This document shows, one piece after another, positions 52,167 to 60,450 of a stretch of 64,000 bases of DNA (positions are counted from its first letter, which is position 1; each line of letters opens with the position of its first letter). The notes beneath the pieces were generated by a model. The model searched no databases and was not told where the DNA came from. It saw only the letters and a list, made by a program, of their open reading frames with translations. Source of the stretch: DASXTW01 sp046726275 (lineage in GTDB: Bacteria; Actinomycetota; UBA4738); contig JBKPAF010000054.1 in assembly GCA_046726275.1 (NCBI GenBank), positions 1-64,000 on the forward strand, in the 5' to 3' direction. The translations under genes were made by a program, and so were the position numbers.

Positions 52167-52898
52167 CTAGGCCGAGACCGGTACGAGGTTCTCTCGGGCC
52201 GGCTCGGGCTTCCGAGTGAACCGTCCGAGCAGCGCCCGGTAGGCCACGAACGACGTGACCAGGGGCAGCACCAGGACAGGAGTGACTCCGGGGGCCGCGT
52301 GCCACATGACCAGGGCCGCGAGCCCGAGGGCCGTGTTCGCCGCGAAGTGCAGCGCGTTCTCCGGAAGCGGGGACAACAGGACGGACTGGAAGGGCTGCCC
52401 GGAGGCCAGTGAGATCACCAGCGCCACCAGGCCGGCGTTGATGACGGCGTAGAGAACCATGCCCACGCCCACAGCGATGAAGGTCATCGGGCGGAGGACA
52501 CCGGGAGATTTCAGGGCGTCCACCGCGACCTGGGCGGCGCCGAGCGCCAGGAGGAACTGTGCCGCGTTGAAGACCAGCTTGTGGGGGGCCCGTCGCCGCG
52601 ACACCTGACCCAGGAGCACCCCAGCGGCGACGGCCATCGTCACCACGCTCGGGCGGGCGAGGACCAGACCACCGATCCACAGGGCCTCGGTGAGCGAGAG
52701 GTTCAGGTGCTCGCTGCCGAACCGGATCGGGATCTGGAACTGCTCGGTCAGAACGATCCCCGCGGTGAGGAGAAGGAAGGCCGCGAGGTCCAGGCCGCCC
52801 CAGCGAGACAGATCGGGGACCCGCAGCAGGAGGCAGGCTGCCCCACCAGCCGCCACGACGGCGATCAGGGCTTGAGCCTGGATGGGTAGCCTTCTCAT
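52167..52898 (-). CDS. multispanning membrane protein, MASE-like sensory domain without output
   Basis: 243 residues, about seven membrane helices. LNLSLTEALWIGGLVLARPS and RRRAPHKLVFNAAQFLLALG resemble the integral membrane sensory domain that precedes GGDEF/EAL or HD-GYP modules, here free-standing. ATG 52898 has GGGAGG 9 bp upstream; the frame extending to 53267 is a shadow of the protease repeat. Starts 16 bp after the subtilase stop, so probably co-transcribed with it. Confidence 0.65.
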   Translation of the reverse strand: MRRLPIQAQALIAVVAAGGAACLLLRVPDLSRWGGLDLAAFLLLTAGIVLTEQFQIPIRFGSEHLNLSLTEALWIGGLVLARPSVVTMAVAAGVLLGQVSRRRAPHKLVFNAAQFLLALGAAQVAVDALKSPGVLRPMTFIAVGVGMVLYAVINAGLVALVISLASGQPFQSVLLSPLPENALHFAANTALGLAALVMWHAAPGVTPVLVLPLVTSFVAYRALLGRFTRKPEPARENLVPVSA

Positions 52899-52914
52899 CT
52901 CGATCGCCTCCCTA

Positions 52915-54654
52915 CTAGCCCCAGAAGGCGCTTGACCAGGCGCCGCTCGACCATTCGTTCCCACCCCAAGTGTTGCCGCCCCAGGTGTTGCCGCTCCAGG
53001 TGTTCCCGGTCCACTCGTTCCCGGTCCATTCGTTTCCCGTCCACGTGTTGCCTGACCACGTGTTGCCGCTCCACGCGTTCCCCGACCAGTCGTTCCCGGT
53101 CCACTGGTTCCCGGTCCAGGTGTTGCCGGACCACTCGTTCCCGGTCCACTGGTTCCCGTTCCACGTGCCCCCCGTCCAGCTGTTACCGGCGGCCTCGAGC
53201 GCGGCGATCGCTGGAGCGTCGAACCATGCTCCGAAGATGTCCTTTTCTCCCTGGAGCGGGAGCCCATCCTTCATCAGGTGGACAGGGCCACGGGAACCCT
53301 CCAAGGTCCCGAGTCCGGTGGATTGAATGTGGACCTGAGTCGCGATCGGTACGGGCCCCAGCAGGGCTGTGTCCAGCCGAAGAGCTCGTTGCCCCTGCTT
53401 GATCCCGAACCCTGACGACGGGCGCAGCCCGTTCGCGTGCGTCTTCAGCAGTGCCTTGGCCTGATCCGGGGTCATGGACGGATACTCCTGGAACAGGAGT
53501 GCGAGAGCGCCGGAGACGACCGCCGTTGCCTGGGAGCTGCCGCTCCCACGGAAGAATCGTTCGTCAATCCGGCCACCGTGATATCTCTCGTCCAGATAGG
53601 ACCCGGGGACACGGAGACTCTGGATGTGTGCCCCTGGGGCCAGGAGATCAGGGTTGCGGATCCCGTCCCCCATCTGGGAGAAATCGGCCACGTCCCACTG
53701 CGAATACTGCATGCTGCCCTTATGGTCCGCGGCTCCCACCGCGAGGAGGTAGGGGTCACGCGCGGGGTCAGCCAGTCCGAGAGCGTTTTGCCCAGCATTG
53801 CCGACGGCCGCGACGACCGTGATGCCGCGGTGCCACGCGGTCTCCGCGGCGTAGGCCAATGGGTCCAGGAGGTAGCTCTGAGAACTGGCCGTCCCGAAGG
53901 AGAGATTCAGGATCTCGATGTTCAGTCCGGGATCATGTGCATGCTGGACTACCCAGTCGATGGCCGCGATCACCTGGGACACGTCGGCGTTGCCAAACGC
54001 GTCCGCGACCTTGACGGAGACGATGCGGGCATCGGGGGCCATGCCGAGGAAGTTCTTTGTGTCCGCGCCGTAAGAACCGGGCGTCGTCGCGCCGTCCCTT
54101 CCGGCCATGATTCCCGCCATATGCGTGCCATGGCCGTACGTGTCGAGGTACCGCAGATTTGGCGCCTGCGACTCGAAGGACAGATCTGGCCCCTTGATGA
54201 TCTTCCCGGGAACGCTCAGTCCTTCGACCGGAGCCACCCCGGAGTCGATGAGGGCGATGTCTACGCCGGCACCCGTGTACCCGGCGTCCCACATCGATTT
54301 CGCCCGGACCGCTCGGCTCACGTTCAGCATCGAGTACGAATCATTGGTCGGGTCATATGTCCCGGTCAGGGACACTCTCCCGTTGAGGCTCACCGCGACA
54401 ACGGCCTCGTCCCTGGCCAGGGTCTCCACGGCCGCCTCCGGAATGGTGGCGGAGAAGCCGTGGATGATGGGTAGCTGGGTCTCGATCCGGCCGCCCAGGT
54501 TGGAGACTTCGCGTTCGACAGCGTTCTCGTGCCCGGGGAGGGTGCTGACGATCACCTTCCGATGCGAACCCAGGCTGGCCACGACGTCGCGCGTGGCGAC
54601 GGTCCCGGTCGAGACGAGCAGCGTCAGGAGGATGAGAGAGGCGAACCGGCGCAT
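52915..54654 (-). CDS. secreted subtilisin-like serine protease (S8) with Trp pentapeptide repeat tail
   Basis: 579 residues from the ATG at 54654. Signal peptide (ASLILLTLLVSTGTVA), I9-like propeptide region (IVSTLPGHENAVEREVSNLG), then the S8 domain with D137 (IALIDSGV), H175 (YGHGTHMAG), oxyanion N286 (AVGNAG) and S374 in GSGSSQATAVVSG (GSSQ where GTSM is usual). The C-terminal 88 residues are a regular (N-x-W-[TS]-G)n repeat with Trp at 493, 498 and so on to 578. Probably a cell-wall or self-association module. Co-transcribed with the membrane protein at 52167. Confidence 0.9.
   Translation of the reverse strand: MRRFASLILLTLLVSTGTVATRDVVASLGSHRKVIVSTLPGHENAVEREVSNLGGRIETQLPIIHGFSATIPEAAVETLARDEAVVAVSLNGRVSLTGTYDPTNDSYSMLNVSRAVRAKSMWDAGYTGAGVDIALIDSGVAPVEGLSVPGKIIKGPDLSFESQAPNLRYLDTYGHGTHMAGIMAGRDGATTPGSYGADTKNFLGMAPDARIVSVKVADAFGNADVSQVIAAIDWVVQHAHDPGLNIEILNLSFGTASSQSYLLDPLAYAAETAWHRGITVVAAVGNAGQNALGLADPARDPYLLAVGAADHKGSMQYSQWDVADFSQMGDGIRNPDLLAPGAHIQSLRVPGSYLDERYHGGRIDERFFRGSGSSQATAVVSGALALLFQEYPSMTPDQAKALLKTHANGLRPSSGFGIKQGQRALRLDTALLGPVPIATQVHIQSTGLGTLEGSRGPVHLMKDGLPLQGEKDIFGAWFDAPAIAALEAAGNSWTGGTWNGNQWTGNEWSGNTWTGNQWTGNDWSGNAWSGNTWSGNTWTGNEWTGNEWTGNTWSGNTWGGNTWGGNEWSSGAWSSAFWG
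52918..53184 (-). repeat. 15-bp tandem repeat encoding W-[TS]-G-N-x
   Basis: Imperfect 15-bp units within the subtilase gene, encoding 18 tryptophans at an exact period of five residues with no insertion or deletion. Codons vary between units, so the regularity is kept at protein level rather than only by recent duplication. Confidence 0.85.
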
Positions 54655-54965
54655 GGTGGAAGGGCGCCACGTCACCTCGATGGGTCGGGGAACGGCCAGC
54701 GCTCCGGCTCCTCGCCCGCTGAGGGCGATCACCCTGTCCCGGTTCATGGAATGGTTGTCGCACGTAGCGGGGGAGCGCTACATCGCCCGGACGACTCGAA
54801 TGGCTCCCCCGATCAGTCCGAATTCAGGGTGGGCTCGGGGGAGGGCCCACCCGGGCCGAAAGTCCCGGCACCGACCCGGACCCTGGACCAAGGGCCATCG
54901 GACACCTCAAAGAGAAAAGACGCCGGCCCCCTGCAACGGGGGCCGGCAATAGTGGAATTCGCTGG

Positions 54966-55136
54966 TCAGGCGCTGGCCTGGGCCTCGCGCTCGCGAGCCT
55001 TCTGCTGACCCTCGGGCGGCAGATCCGAGATCTGCGTTCCCGGCTGCTGGCAACACTCGCCATCCACGTCCGCGTGCTCTTTCCACGTTCGGCCGTCGCA
55101 GCACCAGCCCTGGCTCGCGTCCAACTCCTCCGCCAT
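54966..55136 (-). CDS. small Cys-rich protein, 56 aa
   Basis: ATG at 55136 with an excellent AGAGGAGG ribosome-binding site 5 bp upstream. Encodes MAEELDASQGWCCDGRTWKE, then a GECCQQPGTQ segment and a Lys/Arg/Glu/Gln/Ala-rich tail. Two adjacent-Cys pairs (CC...CC) suggest a metal or cluster site or disulfides. No signal peptide. Not recognised. It lies alone between the subtilase and the divergent DUF2231-Rieske gene and is shorter than usual gene-calling limits. Confidence 0.6.
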   Translation of the reverse strand: MAEELDASQGWCCDGRTWKEHADVDGECCQQPGTQISDLPPEGQQKAREREAQASA

Positions 55137-55242
55137 GTCTGCCTCCTCTCACGTCCAGTGCTACCTCTCTACCCTTCCCGGGCTCTGCTATTCCTCCGCG
55201 TGGGTGGGTATAGGACGGTGGGCGTAGCCAAGGAGTAGGCCG

Positions 55243-56106
55243 ATGTGGTCGTTCAGCACGCAGACTGAGCCGCTGATCCGGGCGATCCAGCGTTCGACCT
55301 TGCTCGATGCCATCGGTCGGCGCCTCGCCCTCGCATTCTCGAGGATCGTTCGGCCCGGCAAGGTCAAAGACCTGTTCAGCGGCACCTGGCTGGGTCACCC
55401 GGTCCATCCGTTGCTCACCGACGTGCCGTTCGGGGCGTGGACCAGCGGGGTGACTCTCGACCTCCTGGGGGGAGAGGCGAGCCAGAAGGCAGCGGACCGG
55501 CTCATCGGCCTGGGGGTTCTCGCGGCGGTCCCGACCGCCGTCACGGGCCTCTCCGACCTCGCCGACGTGACGACGCGGGAAGAGCGCACCGTTGGCGTCG
55601 CCCACGCGGTCGGCAACCTGGCCACGATTGTCCTGTTCGGCCTGTCGTACGCGTTGCGACTGAAGGGACGGCGGGCGAGTGGTGTAGCGCTGTCGTTAAC
55701 GGGGTCGGTGCTCGCGAGCGGGGCCGCGTACCTGGGCGGCCATCTCGTCTATCGGCAGGTCGTTGGTCCAAACCGGGCACTCGACGGACCGATCCGTGAC
55801 TGGACCCCTGTGCTCGACAGTGACTCGCTGGCAGAGGGGAAGGCCAAGCGGGTTCCCGCCGGTACTGCCCAGATCATGCTGTACCGGGAAGGTGGACGAA
55901 CCTACGCCCTGGCGAATCGATGCAGCCACCGGGGCGGGCCGCTGCACAAGGGCACCGTGGGGGAGGGGCAGGTCACGTGCCCGTGGCACCTGAGCATCTT
56001 CAGCCTCGAGGACGGGTCGGTCATCCGCGGTCCCGCCACAGCTCCACAGCCGACGTACCATGTTCGTGAGCGAGACGGGAAGATCGAGATCCGCGAGCTC
56101 AGCTAG
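55243..56106 (+). CDS. DUF2231 membrane domain fused to a Rieske [2Fe-2S] domain
   Basis: 287 residues. The N-terminal half has a DUF2231-type membrane domain (GTWLGHPVHPLLTDVPFGAW, then about four helices to residue 172). The C-terminal half, about 186-287, is a Rieske domain with cluster ligands C227, H229, C246 and H249 in NRCSHRGGPL and VTCPWHLSIF. The fusion suggests a membrane-anchored electron-transfer protein; partner oxygenase or reductase not seen here. Confidence 0.88.
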   Translation: MWSFSTQTEPLIRAIQRSTLLDAIGRRLALAFSRIVRPGKVKDLFSGTWLGHPVHPLLTDVPFGAWTSGVTLDLLGGEASQKAADRLIGLGVLAAVPTAVTGLSDLADVTTREERTVGVAHAVGNLATIVLFGLSYALRLKGRRASGVALSLTGSVLASGAAYLGGHLVYRQVVGPNRALDGPIRDWTPVLDSDSLAEGKAKRVPAGTAQIMLYREGGRTYALANRCSHRGGPLHKGTVGEGQVTCPWHLSIFSLEDGSVIRGPATAPQPTYHVRERDGKIEIRELS

Positions 56107-56125
56107 CCGCACTCCCAAATCACCA

Positions 56126-57493
56126 TCACGTTCGGAGCAGAAGTGTCACCCGGGCTCCGCCCGCGGGCAGATTCTCGGCCGCGGCCGTCCCCCCGTGCGC
56201 CTCGGCCACGGCTCGGACGATGGCCAGCCCCAGCCCCGCTCCCGACCGCGATCCGTTGTTGTCGCCACCTGTCGCGGAGCTAGTGAACGGATCGAAGGCC
56301 CGCTCGAGCAGGTCCGGCGGGAAGCCCGGTCCCGAATCGTCGACCGAGATCCGGACCGCGTTTCCGATCCGCCTCGTGCGCAGCGCGATCACGCCGCCCC
56401 GCCCGGCGTGGCGCAGCGCGTTGTCCAGGAGGTTCTCCACCGCCTGTCGTACCCGAACAGGATCGAGCGGGACCGTGTCACGCTCGACCTCGACATCGAT
56501 GCGGACACCCGCCTGCTGCGCCCGCTGGGCATGGGCCCGCACGATCTCCTCCACGAGTTCCGGCATCGAGATGTCTCTCCGCTCCACCGGCATCCGGTCC
56601 TTTTCCATCCGCGCGAGGACGAGGAGATCCTCGGCCAACCGCACCAGCCGGTCGGTTTCTTCTGAGGCATTCCGGACCGCGGCCTCCAACTCCTCGGGGC
56701 TCCGGCCTCTCGCGAGCGCGAGGTCGAGCTCCGTCTTGAGCACGCTCAACGGAGTTCGTAGCTCATGGCTCGCGTCGTCCACGAACCGGCGCTCCCGCTC
56801 CAGCGCCCGCTGGAGGCGATCGAGCATCGAGTTCAGGGTGGTGCCCAGCCGGGCGAGCTCATCTCCCGTTCCCGGCACGGGGAGTCTCCGCTCCGGCTCG
56901 GTCGCGGAGACCGTGTCGGCCTCTTGCCGCATCCGTTCCACTGGCCTGAGTGCGCCACCGACGATCAGCCAGCACGCTCCGGACATCAACACCAACACGG
57001 CCGGCCCGCCGAGGGATAGGGCCACCACGAGCCTGTGGAGGGCCTCGCGACGATCCCCCAGCGTCGCTCCGGCAAGGAGGAACACCTTCTCGCTGGAGGT
57101 CGTCACCGGTGCCACCAGAAGGCGAAGCGGGTCCACATCGACCCGGGGAATGGTCCTCACGAAGAACGTCGGTCCCTCGATGGACTCGAAGGTGGTCGGG
57201 GGGAGGAATGAGGAGCTGGACAGAGCGGCGCTGGCTTGGATGACCCTGCCCCTCGCATCCACGACCTGAGCGAACGCCTCGTCCGCATCGATCAACGGTC
57301 CGGTGGAGACGGTCGGACTCGAGCCCCGGGCTTCTATCTGACCGGCCAGAGCCTGGACCCGGCCCCGGAGACCCAGGTCCACGGCTGCCATGAGGTCCCG
57401 TCCGACGCTCGTGTAGACGAACAGCCCGAGACCGGCCAGAACAGCGGCCAACCCGACCGCGAAAATGACCGTCAGTCTGATCCGGAGCGGCAT
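56126..57493 (-). CDS. two-component sensor histidine kinase
   Basis: 455 residues. Two membrane helices (about 8-28 and 158-179) flank an extracytoplasmic sensor of about 125 residues. HAMP follows (about 180-232), then the HisKA dimerisation domain with phosphorylated H243 (DDASHELRTPLSVL) and an HATPase_c domain with N box VENLLDNALRHAG, G1 DSGPGF and G2 SGAGLGLAIVRA. Its start is 3 bp after the response-regulator stop, in the same operon. The signal is not apparent. Confidence 0.93.
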   Translation of the reverse strand: MPLRIRLTVIFAVGLAAVLAGLGLFVYTSVGRDLMAAVDLGLRGRVQALAGQIEARGSSPTVSTGPLIDADEAFAQVVDARGRVIQASAALSSSSFLPPTTFESIEGPTFFVRTIPRVDVDPLRLLVAPVTTSSEKVFLLAGATLGDRREALHRLVVALSLGGPAVLVLMSGACWLIVGGALRPVERMRQEADTVSATEPERRLPVPGTGDELARLGTTLNSMLDRLQRALERERRFVDDASHELRTPLSVLKTELDLALARGRSPEELEAAVRNASEETDRLVRLAEDLLVLARMEKDRMPVERRDISMPELVEEIVRAHAQRAQQAGVRIDVEVERDTVPLDPVRVRQAVENLLDNALRHAGRGGVIALRTRRIGNAVRISVDDSGPGFPPDLLERAFDPFTSSATGGDNNGSRSGAGLGLAIVRAVAEAHGGTAAAENLPAGGARVTLLLRT

Positions 57494-57496
57494 TGG

Positions 57497-58183
57497 TCAC
57501 GAAGCTCCTTCATCTCGAAGCCGGTACCCGACACCGCGAACCGTCTCCAGCGATTCGCGGCTGAACGGCCGGTCGATCTTCTCCCGCAGGTACCGCACGT
57601 AGACCTCGACGACGTTCGAGTCGCCGTCGTAGGCGAAGTCCCAGACATGCTCGATGAGTCGGGTCCGACTGAGGGCCTCGCCGGGGTGGCGCATGAAGTA
57701 CTCGAGCAGGGAGAACTCCTTGGCCGTGAGGTTGATCGGTTGATCCCCGCGGCGGACCTCCTTGGTGGCCGGATCCAGCGTCAGGTCCTGTACCGCGAGG
57801 AGCGGCGGACGCTCGTGCTGACCTCGGCGGATCACCGCGCGGAGCCGTGCCAGGAGTTCAGTGAACGCGAAGGGCTTCGTGAGGTAGTCATCGGCGCCGG
57901 CGTCCAGACCCTCGACCCGGTCGGGCACCGCGTCGCGGGCGGTGAGCATCAGCACCGGCGCCCACCTCCCCGTCTCCCGAAGGCGACGGCACACCTCGAA
58001 GCCGTCGAAGTCGGGGAGCACGACATCGAGCACGATGGCGTCATACGGGTTCTCCGTTGCCATCCATACGGCGTCCTCGCCCGAGCCCACCACGTCGATC
58101 GCGTATCCCTCCTCCTGGAGGCCGCGGCGGAGGAGCTCCGCCATCCTCTCGGTGTCTTCGACGACCAAGACTCGCAACGGCAA
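57497..58183 (-). CDS. OmpR-family response regulator
   Basis: 228 residues. Receiver domain with acidic pocket E9/D10 and phospho-acceptor D53 (AIVLDVVLPDFDGFE), conserved Lys in YLTKPFAF. C-terminal winged-helix domain with INLTAKEFSLLEYFMRHPGE and VVEVYVRYLREKIDRPF, then VRGVGYRLRDE. Partner of the adjacent kinase. A repeat array at 58226-58262 upstream fits its binding site and faces both this operon and the divergent lipoprotein gene. Confidence 0.95.
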   Translation of the reverse strand: MPLRVLVVEDTERMAELLRRGLQEEGYAIDVVGSGEDAVWMATENPYDAIVLDVVLPDFDGFEVCRRLRETGRWAPVLMLTARDAVPDRVEGLDAGADDYLTKPFAFTELLARLRAVIRRGQHERPPLLAVQDLTLDPATKEVRRGDQPINLTAKEFSLLEYFMRHPGEALSRTRLIEHVWDFAYDGDSNVVEVYVRYLREKIDRPFSRESLETVRGVGYRLRDEGAS

Positions 58184-58225
58184 CCTCCTGGCTACGCATC
58201 CTCGTACGCGATGGATGAGACAGCG

Positions 58226-58262
58226 CTGAGAGGTAGCTAAAGAGCTCTCAGCGTGCTCTCAG
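58226..58262. promoter_or_regulatory. response-regulator operator: three CTCTCAG heptamers
   Basis: CTCTCAG at 58245-58251 and 58256-58262 form a direct repeat with an 11-bp period, the standard spacing for OmpR/PhoB-family dimers. A third copy lies inverted (CTGAGAG, 58226-58232), and with flanking bases the first two make a 9-bp palindrome (CGCTGAGAG ... CTCTCAGCG). It sits between the divergent regulator and lipoprotein genes. Confidence 0.65.
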
Positions 58263-58317
58263 GATCGCACGGTCATCCTGCTGGTGGGATAGGCCAAGGT
58301 CGGCTCGAGGAGGCGTC

Positions 58318-59112
58318 ATGCGAAAGGAACTGATCGCCGTGCTCGGTCTCGCCTGCCTGGTGGGGATCTCGTGCACGTCGTCATCGCCGTCCGCCGGGAC
58401 CTCGCCTGCCGTGAGCTCCCGGACGGAAGCTTCCCCGACGCCGAGTACGAGAGGGGCGACCCCTGCAGCTTCGCCAGCCCGATACCATCCAAAGATCGAC
58501 CCCGCGAACTTCGCCGCGACCGTCAACAACCGTTACTTTCCGCTGAAGCCCCGGGCGCGGTGGGTCTACCGGGTCGTGAGCGGGGACGAGACGCAGCGGG
58601 ATGAAGTCGTCGTCACGGATCGAACCAAGATCATCCTCGGGGTCAGGTGCGTCGTGGTGAGCGACACGTTGATCCATGAGGGCAACGTGCTCGAGAAGAC
58701 GGAGGATTGCTATGCCCAGGACAAGGACGGGAACGTCTGGTACTTCGGCGAGACCACCGCCGAGTACGACGAGCAGGGCAACGTGACGAGCAAGGAAGGG
58801 TCGTGGGAATCTGGCGTCGCGGGTGCACAGCCCGGGATCATCATGCCGGCCAACCCCCAGGTGAATTACGCCGCCCGGCAGGAGTTCTACAAGGGCCACG
58901 CCGAGGACATGTTCTGGATCGTGAGCACCGACGACTCGGCGAAGGTTCCGTTCGGGTCGTTCGACCAGGTGGTCCGGTCCCTCGAATGGTCACGGCTGGA
59001 GCCCAAGGTGATCGACGAGAAGTTCTACGCGTCCGGCATCGGCATCGTCCGAGAGCACGCGGCCGCCGGTGGGAAGGAAGACGTCGTGCTGGTGAGCTTC
59101 CGGAGCCCCTGA
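58318..59112 (+). CDS. putative lipoprotein, probable target of the two-component system
   Basis: 264 residues. Signal peptide with lipobox VGISC (Cys about residue 19), a Ser/Pro/Thr-rich linker to about 54, then a beta-rich domain: PKIDPANFAATVNNRYFPLK, PRARWVYRVVSGDETQRDEV, DRTKIILGVRCVVVSD, GNVWYFGETTAEYDEQG. Resembles other secreted actinobacterial proteins of unknown function; no catalytic motif. GAGGAGG ribosome-binding site. The operator at 58226-58262 lies 55-92 bp upstream, so the two-component system probably controls it. Confidence 0.75.
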   Translation: MRKELIAVLGLACLVGISCTSSSPSAGTSPAVSSRTEASPTPSTRGATPAASPARYHPKIDPANFAATVNNRYFPLKPRARWVYRVVSGDETQRDEVVVTDRTKIILGVRCVVVSDTLIHEGNVLEKTEDCYAQDKDGNVWYFGETTAEYDEQGNVTSKEGSWESGVAGAQPGIIMPANPQVNYAARQEFYKGHAEDMFWIVSTDDSAKVPFGSFDQVVRSLEWSRLEPKVIDEKFYASGIGIVREHAAAGGKEDVVLVSFRSP

Positions 59113-59158
59113 ACCGACGGGCCTGCCTGAGCTACGGATCGTCTCCGCCCCGCCGCAA

Positions 59159-60130
59159 TCAGCGTGATTTGCCTCGTTGGGAATTGGCGAACCGGTCGGT
59201 CGCCGCGACCAGGCGCGCAGTCATCTCATCGCCGCCGGTGTGACCCGTGCCGACCAGCTCGAGAACGGCGTCCGGCCACGCTTGAGCGAGCTCCCACGCC
59301 GTGCGCGGCGGACTGCCGAGGTCCAATCGACCGTGGACCAGGACGCCCGGAATCCCTTCGAGGCGCGTCGCGTGGCGAAGGAGGATGCCATCCTCTAGCC
59401 AAGCGTGGTGATGGAAGTAATGGGTGACGACCCTGGCGAAAGCCATCCTGAACCGTGGGTCGTCATAGCGTGGATTGGGCTCGTAACCAGGTTCGAGCGA
59501 AACCACCGCATCTTCCCAGTCGCACCAGTCGCGCGCAGCTTTCTCTCTGACCGCAGGGTCCAGGTGGTTGAGCAACCGGTAATAGGCAGACACCAGGTCG
59601 CCATCACGTTCCGTCGCCGGCACGCCATCACGAAAGCGCGCCCACTCCTCGGGAAAGTATCGACCGACTCCGTGGTAGAGCCAGTGGACGTCGGCAGGGC
59701 GGGTCATTGTGACGGACGCCAACACGATTTCGGTGACCCGGTGCGGATGATGCTCGGCGTACGCGAGCGCGAGGGTTGCCCCCCACGAGCCGCCAAAGAC
59801 CAGCCAGCGCTCCACCGCGAGATGCTCTCGGAGGAGCTCGATGTCGTGGACCAGGTGGTGGGTGGTGTTAGTGGATAGGTCGACCGTGACGTCACCGGCG
59901 TGAGGCAGGCTTCGCCCTGATCCGCGCTGATCGAACAACACGATCCGGTACGCCGCGGGATCGAAGTGTCGGCGAAGTCCGGGCGTGCAGCCCGACCCTG
60001 GGCCGCCGTGTAGGACCACAGCCGGTTTCCCGTTCGGGTTGCCGCAGACCTCCCAATGGATCTGCTGGCCCTCTCCCACATCGAGCATCCCGTGGTCGTG
60101 CGGTTCGACCTCCGGATATCGATCCACCAT
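59159..60130 (-). CDS. pip: proline iminopeptidase (alpha/beta hydrolase, S33)
   Basis: 323 residues from the ATG at 60130, matching the family length; an extension to 60262 is not needed. Releases N-terminal proline from peptides. Oxyanion motif VVLHGGPGSG, DQRGSGRSLPHAGD, nucleophile Ser in VFGGSWGATLALAYAEHHP, Asp in LVHGRLDLGSP and His in VGTGHTGGDEM. Cytoplasmic. The tRNA-Gln gene begins 150 bp upstream on the same strand. Confidence 0.92.
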   Translation of the reverse strand: MVDRYPEVEPHDHGMLDVGEGQQIHWEVCGNPNGKPAVVLHGGPGSGCTPGLRRHFDPAAYRIVLFDQRGSGRSLPHAGDVTVDLSTNTTHHLVHDIELLREHLAVERWLVFGGSWGATLALAYAEHHPHRVTEIVLASVTMTRPADVHWLYHGVGRYFPEEWARFRDGVPATERDGDLVSAYYRLLNHLDPAVREKAARDWCDWEDAVVSLEPGYEPNPRYDDPRFRMAFARVVTHYFHHHAWLEDGILLRHATRLEGIPGVLVHGRLDLGSPPRTAWELAQAWPDAVLELVGTGHTGGDEMTARLVAATDRFANSQRGKSR

Positions 60131-60279
60131 CGCCACCGTTTCGTCCGAGGCCACTGACAGGCGGGCCGGTCGAATGTTCTCATCCCTGGAACAAGCTGGA
60201 GTTATGCCTACTCGTGAAAGACGACCGTGCCAGAAGGGAGGGCGGCCGAGCCGACGCTGCACTTTGGTCTAATTCGCTG

Positions 60280-60350
60280 CTGGCCCGCCTGGATTCGAAC
60301 CAGGACTAACTGATCCAGAGTCAGTCGGGCTACCGTTACCCCACGGGCCA
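60280..60350 (-). tRNA. tRNA-Gln (anticodon CTG)
   Basis: Minus-strand tRNA beginning TGGCCCGTGGGGTAACGG. Acceptor TGGCCCG/CGGGCCA, anticodon stem ACTGA/TCAGT around CTCTGGA (anticodon CTG), T arm CCTGG-TTCGAAT-CCAGG, discriminator G, CCA not encoded. Together with gatCAB and gltX in this window it is the substrate for the indirect glutaminylation route. Confidence 0.92.
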
Positions 60351-60450
60351 GTGGGTGACCTGCGGAAATGATCCAATCCAGGTTGGCACAGCGCTCCCAA
60401 GGCCAACTAACCCGGAGGGTACATGTCCACGGTCACGCCGAGAAGGGTAG

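Noticed and set aside
52918..53184. Short regular DNA repeats resembling a CRISPR-like array
   Set aside because: The 15-bp units have no spacers and are in frame with the subtilase coding sequence.
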